From Phaeobacter piscinae (GTDB taxonomy: Bacteria; Pseudomonadota; Alphaproteobacteria; Rhodobacterales; Rhodobacteraceae): a stretch of DNA of 64,000 nt. The stretch covers positions 124,001 through 188,000 of the forward strand of contig NZ_CP010682.1 in NCBI RefSeq assembly GCF_002407245.1. Direction: 5' to 3'. The notes below the pieces were generated by a model. That model was not told where the DNA came from. It was given only the letters and a program-made list of their open reading frames with translations, and ran no database searches. A program made the translations under genes and the position numbers. Positions 61,678 through 64,000 of the stretch are shown piece by piece. Each line of letters starts with the position of its first letter. Positions within the stretch are counted from its first letter, which is position 1.

Positions 61678-62821
61678 AAAATATAGCTATGAACCAAATG
61701 GTGATTTGAATTTTGCAAACATTTTGTCCAAGCAACCCCAAAGCATCGGCCTTCCCCTTACGGTGATGATTGTGTTGCTCACCCGGTCGTGCCTTGTCTT
61801 CTGACGGGTTACGGATCACTCAAAAATTCACTCTGCACAGGCGGCTACGGCGAACCCTCTTTGCAGAATATGCAGAAGAAATCGGCTTGGAAAACCGACT
61901 TCGCTGCGTTGAAATATTTAGCGGTCAGATCTAGGAGTCAGAAGGGCATATCCATTCTTTTGTATCCGCAAACAGCTCGACAGTTCCTGCCTGAGAATTG
62001 AGGTCGATGGTCGAAGGTGACGACCAACAGCGACATCAGATGAAACGGTACACCGTAGTTCTCGGGCCTCAAATTCGTCTCGGTGAAATCAGAACGTAAG
62101 TAGATCAATGGTGTCAGCTACATTTGCGTAACAATGGCAGTCTGTCTCTCAGTGACGCCAGATCCGCGTTCTCTTAGGGTGATGGGTAAGTCAGTGAGCC
62201 GTTATAACAAGCGCGATCTAACTTTTTATTCCCCTCGGCCTCCGCGTGGCCCCCGAAAGGCCGCAGCCAATACTGGACCCATGGTGCCAAATAATTCTTT
62301 CACAACTGTAAGAAACTTCTGCACCTGCATATCGTCAAGGGATCAACGTGGGGAAAGGACAATATCAGTACATGTCACCTGAACGCTCTTCCATCCATAA
62401 GCGCAGAACTGACTTGGTGGCGCGCCTGGGTAAGCCGCTGCGGGAAGAGACAGCAATCAATGACTACATCGATGGGGACTACAAGACGCATCCCAGGTGC
62501 GTGGCACCGGGAAAGGAAAGGTAGTGCCAGCAATTAGAAAGTCACAGAGTCGAGCACATCGCGCGGAGCTGGGGCGGGACAGGTTCAATCTCTGCCAAGA
62601 AGTCAGCAGCGCAAACAAGCGTTAGCCAACTAGCGTAAGTGTTAACTGCCAGTCGGCGTACTGGTTCTCGCTGACGGTCCGCCCGCCATTCGAAGAACGT
62701 GGTGCGTCGACCAATTCACGCAGGCTAGCCAAGAGTTAACGTCTTACTGTCGAAGAGGTAATTCGGCATATCAAAGACGACAGGTGTAGCGACGATCAAA
62801 CATTGAAGACCTAAGCCAGGC
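61678..62821. other. Gene-poor stretch between PepSY gene and chemotaxis genes
   Basis: No gene with a known family is visible in these 1.1 kb. Short frames occur at 61789-62001 and 62134-62382 without motifs. No tRNA signature or mobile-element hallmark was seen. A plus-strand terminator closes it, which hints at a small RNA or short gene reading towards 62820. Confidence 0.45.
62372..62524 (+). CDS. Possible small protein (50 residues)
   Basis: ATG at 62372 opens a 50-codon frame (MSPERSSIHKRRTDLVARLG at the start) with GGAAAGGA upstream, though its spacing is long. No family is recognised and nothing proves it is expressed. Confidence 0.18.
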   Translation: MSPERSSIHKRRTDLVARLGKPLREETAINDYIDGDYKTHPRCVAPGKER

Positions 62822-62854
62822 CTGCACCGCCGAGACGACGGTGCAGAATTTTTT
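62822..62854 (+). terminator. Rho-independent terminator on the plus strand
   Basis: CTGCACCG (62822-62829) and CGGTGCAG (62839-62846) form an 8-base stem with a 9-base loop, followed by AATTTTTT (62847-62854). The T-run is on the plus side, yet no plus-strand gene precedes it closely. The minus-strand chemotaxis operon ends at 62853 and would read this hairpin without a T-run. Confidence 0.65.
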
Positions 62855-63197
62855 AGTGCTGAGCTGCGCTAGCAGGGTCGCGCAGCCGGTCGCGCAGCTT
62901 GTGCAATGTCACAACCGCACTGCTATCTTCGAGGTTGATACCACCAGTATCCGCCGCAAGTTTTCTGAGTTCCTCGTAGAACTTCACCATTGCGGCCAGT
63001 GTCTGCACAATCAAGTCGAAATCCTGCAGAGACTGCCGTTCTTCGCGGGTCGGAGGCGTTCCGCGTTCAAAGATGGTCAACACAGTATCCTCAAGCAACT
63101 GCACCTGCTCTTGCAGCCGCTTCATCTCAGCGCGCGACACATCGCAAAGGTCACTGATTGTGTGGCCTCTCGGCGGTGGTGTCGACTGCATGTTCAT
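62853..63197 (-). CDS. 114-residue protein at the end of the chemotaxis operon
   Basis: This is a predicted helical, coiled-coil-like protein (SRAEMKRLQEQVQLLEDTVL, then QDFDLIVQTLAAMVKFYEEL). It overlaps the cheY gene by four bases, so it is a chemotaxis operon member. I do not recognise a named family; a CheZ-like or adaptor role is possible but not shown. Confidence 0.65.
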   Translation of the reverse strand: MNMQSTPPPRGHTISDLCDVSRAEMKRLQEQVQLLEDTVLTIFERGTPPTREERQSLQDFDLIVQTLAAMVKFYEELRKLAADTGGINLEDSSAVVTLHKLRDRLRDPASAAQH

Positions 63198-63580
63198 AGA
63201 CGACCAACCACTTGCTCAATCGCCTGCTTCATCGTGGCAACGGTGAAGGGTTTGCGGATAATGTTGTTCATCGCGAGACGGCGACCAACCTCGACGATTT
63301 CGGGAGTTGGCTTACCTGTCACCAGGATGAAACCCACCCGTTGTGTCACCCGATGTTCTCGCAGTGCCTTCAGCAGACCAAGCCCATCCATGCCCGGCAT
63401 GTTGTAGTCTGATAGCACTAGGTGCACCGGATTGGCGACGAGCTTCTGAAACGCGGATTGTCCGTTATTTTCAACCATATAATTACTGACACCTAGCTCA
63501 TCCAGGCATTGGGTCAAGATACCTCGGCTGGTCGACATATCATCGACAACCATCACGCGCAGGGAGTCTTTCAAGCTCAT
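63194..63580 (-). CDS. cheY: CheY-type chemotaxis response regulator
   Basis: This 128-residue single receiver domain has the acid pair D13/D14 (VMVVDDMSTSR), the phospho-acceptor D58 (VLSDYNMPGMDG), a threonine in FILVTGKPT, and a lysine in IIRKPF. It has no output domain, so it should signal to the flagellar motor. It follows cheR on the minus strand and overlaps the 114-residue gene. Confidence 0.93.
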   Translation of the reverse strand: MSLKDSLRVMVVDDMSTSRGILTQCLDELGVSNYMVENNGQSAFQKLVANPVHLVLSDYNMPGMDGLGLLKALREHRVTQRVGFILVTGKPTPEIVEVGRRLAMNNIIRKPFTVATMKQAIEQVVGRL

Positions 63581-63615
63581 TTTTTGTTCCTCGTTTTCTT
63601 ATTGTGCCGGACTGC

Positions 63616-64000
63616 TCAGGTGTTCCGACCGGCAGGAGAGTTTAAGTAAGTGGTGATTCCAACGGTCTGCAGCGCAGATGCCGCAGGCCCGGACATGCGT
63701 TCTGAATGGCCGATAAACAGATAGCCGCCAGGGTTCAGGCTGCGTTGAAAGGCATGCCAGACCTTCTGTTGCGTCGGCGTGTCGAAATAGATCGCCACAT
63801 TCCGGCAGAAAATCGCATCGAACTTGCCTTTGAAGGGGAAAGGCTCAATCAGGTTGAGCACCCCAAATGTCAGCAGTCCGCGTAGATCATCACGGATCGC
63901 CCCATCCTGTCCTTCGATCTTGTAGTATCCGCTGTATTTTTGCGGGATTTGCGACAGCTCGTCAGCGGAATACCTGGCTGCGGATGCCTTGCGTACAACC
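63616..64000 (-). CDS. cheR: CheR-type chemoreceptor methyltransferase, partial
   Basis: This is the C-terminal part of a CheR S-adenosylmethionine-dependent methyltransferase that methylates chemoreceptor glutamates. The frame is open to the window edge; visible motifs are FDAIFCRNVAIYFDTPTQQ and LNPGGYLFIGHSERMSG. The N terminus and start are outside the window. Confidence 0.92.
   Translation of the reverse strand, partial: VVRKASAARYSADELSQIPQKYSGYYKIEGQDGAIRDDLRGLLTFGVLNLIEPFPFKGKFDAIFCRNVAIYFDTPTQQKVWHAFQRSLNPGGYLFIGHSERMSGPAASALQTVGITTYLNSPAGRNT

Noticed and set aside
61678..62821. Possible tRNA or CRISPR array in the gene-poor region
   Set aside because: No T-loop-like GTTCGA motif in a cloverleaf context and no spaced direct repeats were seen.

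Overview
The window looks like a Roseobacter-group alphaproteobacterium (Rhodobacterales). The evidence is the family content and synteny: a sarcosine-oxidase-type soxBDAG operon, a dmdC/dmdD-like pair, BCCT transport, a Zrg-type zinc operon with an alphaproteobacterial Zur box, and a nirKV / nnrR / norCBQD / nnrS denitrification cluster with TTGCG-N4-CRCAA operators. All family assignments come from reading the sequence. No database search was run, so the exact genus (Phaeobacter/Ruegeria-like) is a guess.

Layout. 1-4642: the end of a sugar-type ABC transport operon (binding protein cut by the window edge, two permeases), a SnoaL-like protein and a LacI regulator. 4643-9801: a scrambled patch containing an IS3-type transposase remnant, an intact AGCS symporter, a broken TPP-enzyme gene, a frameshifted serine-recombinase fragment, a truncated and frameshifted oligopeptide ABC ATPase, and an intact secreted VOC protein. 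9802-13330: a zinc-uptake operon (zur, zrgA-like, ATPase, permease, DUF3299) behind a near-perfect Zur box. 13446-21226: a large glycosyltransferase, an AraC regulator divergent from a dmdC/dmdD-like pair, and a MocR regulator.

21706-43981: a roughly 22-kb island for methylated-amine or betaine catabolism. It holds soxBDAG (with a delta subunit that has lost its zinc cysteines), a GbdR/GlxA-like regulator overlapping a LysR gene, an aldehyde dehydrogenase, a non-canonical M19 dipeptidase, a BCCT transporter, an uncharacterised 563-residue protein, a DUF3726 protein, an Ldh_2 oxidoreductase, a dimethylglycine-dehydrogenase-like flavoprotein, a small protein, a second aldehyde dehydrogenase, a Rieske oxygenase, a LysR regulator and the oxygenase reductase. 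The inferred logic is uptake, oxygenase attack on a quaternary amine, stepwise oxidative demethylation, and oxidation of the carbon skeleton. The true substrate is not determined by the sequence.

44062-50110: a secreted protein divergent from a MarR regulator with four C-terminal cysteines and two operator palindromes, a MOSC protein, a flavin monooxygenase, a cupin, an AraC and a TetR regulator. 50113-59684: denitrification genes with two well-placed NnrR boxes. 59803-61631: a small secreted cysteine protein and a PepSY membrane protein. 61678-62821: a gene-poor stretch ending in a plus-strand terminator. 62853-64000: the end of a chemotaxis operon (CheR, CheY, a 114-residue protein).

The best candidates for new biology are the zinc-less SoxD variant, the 563-residue/DUF3726 pair within the betaine island, and the four-cysteine MarR-MOSC locus.
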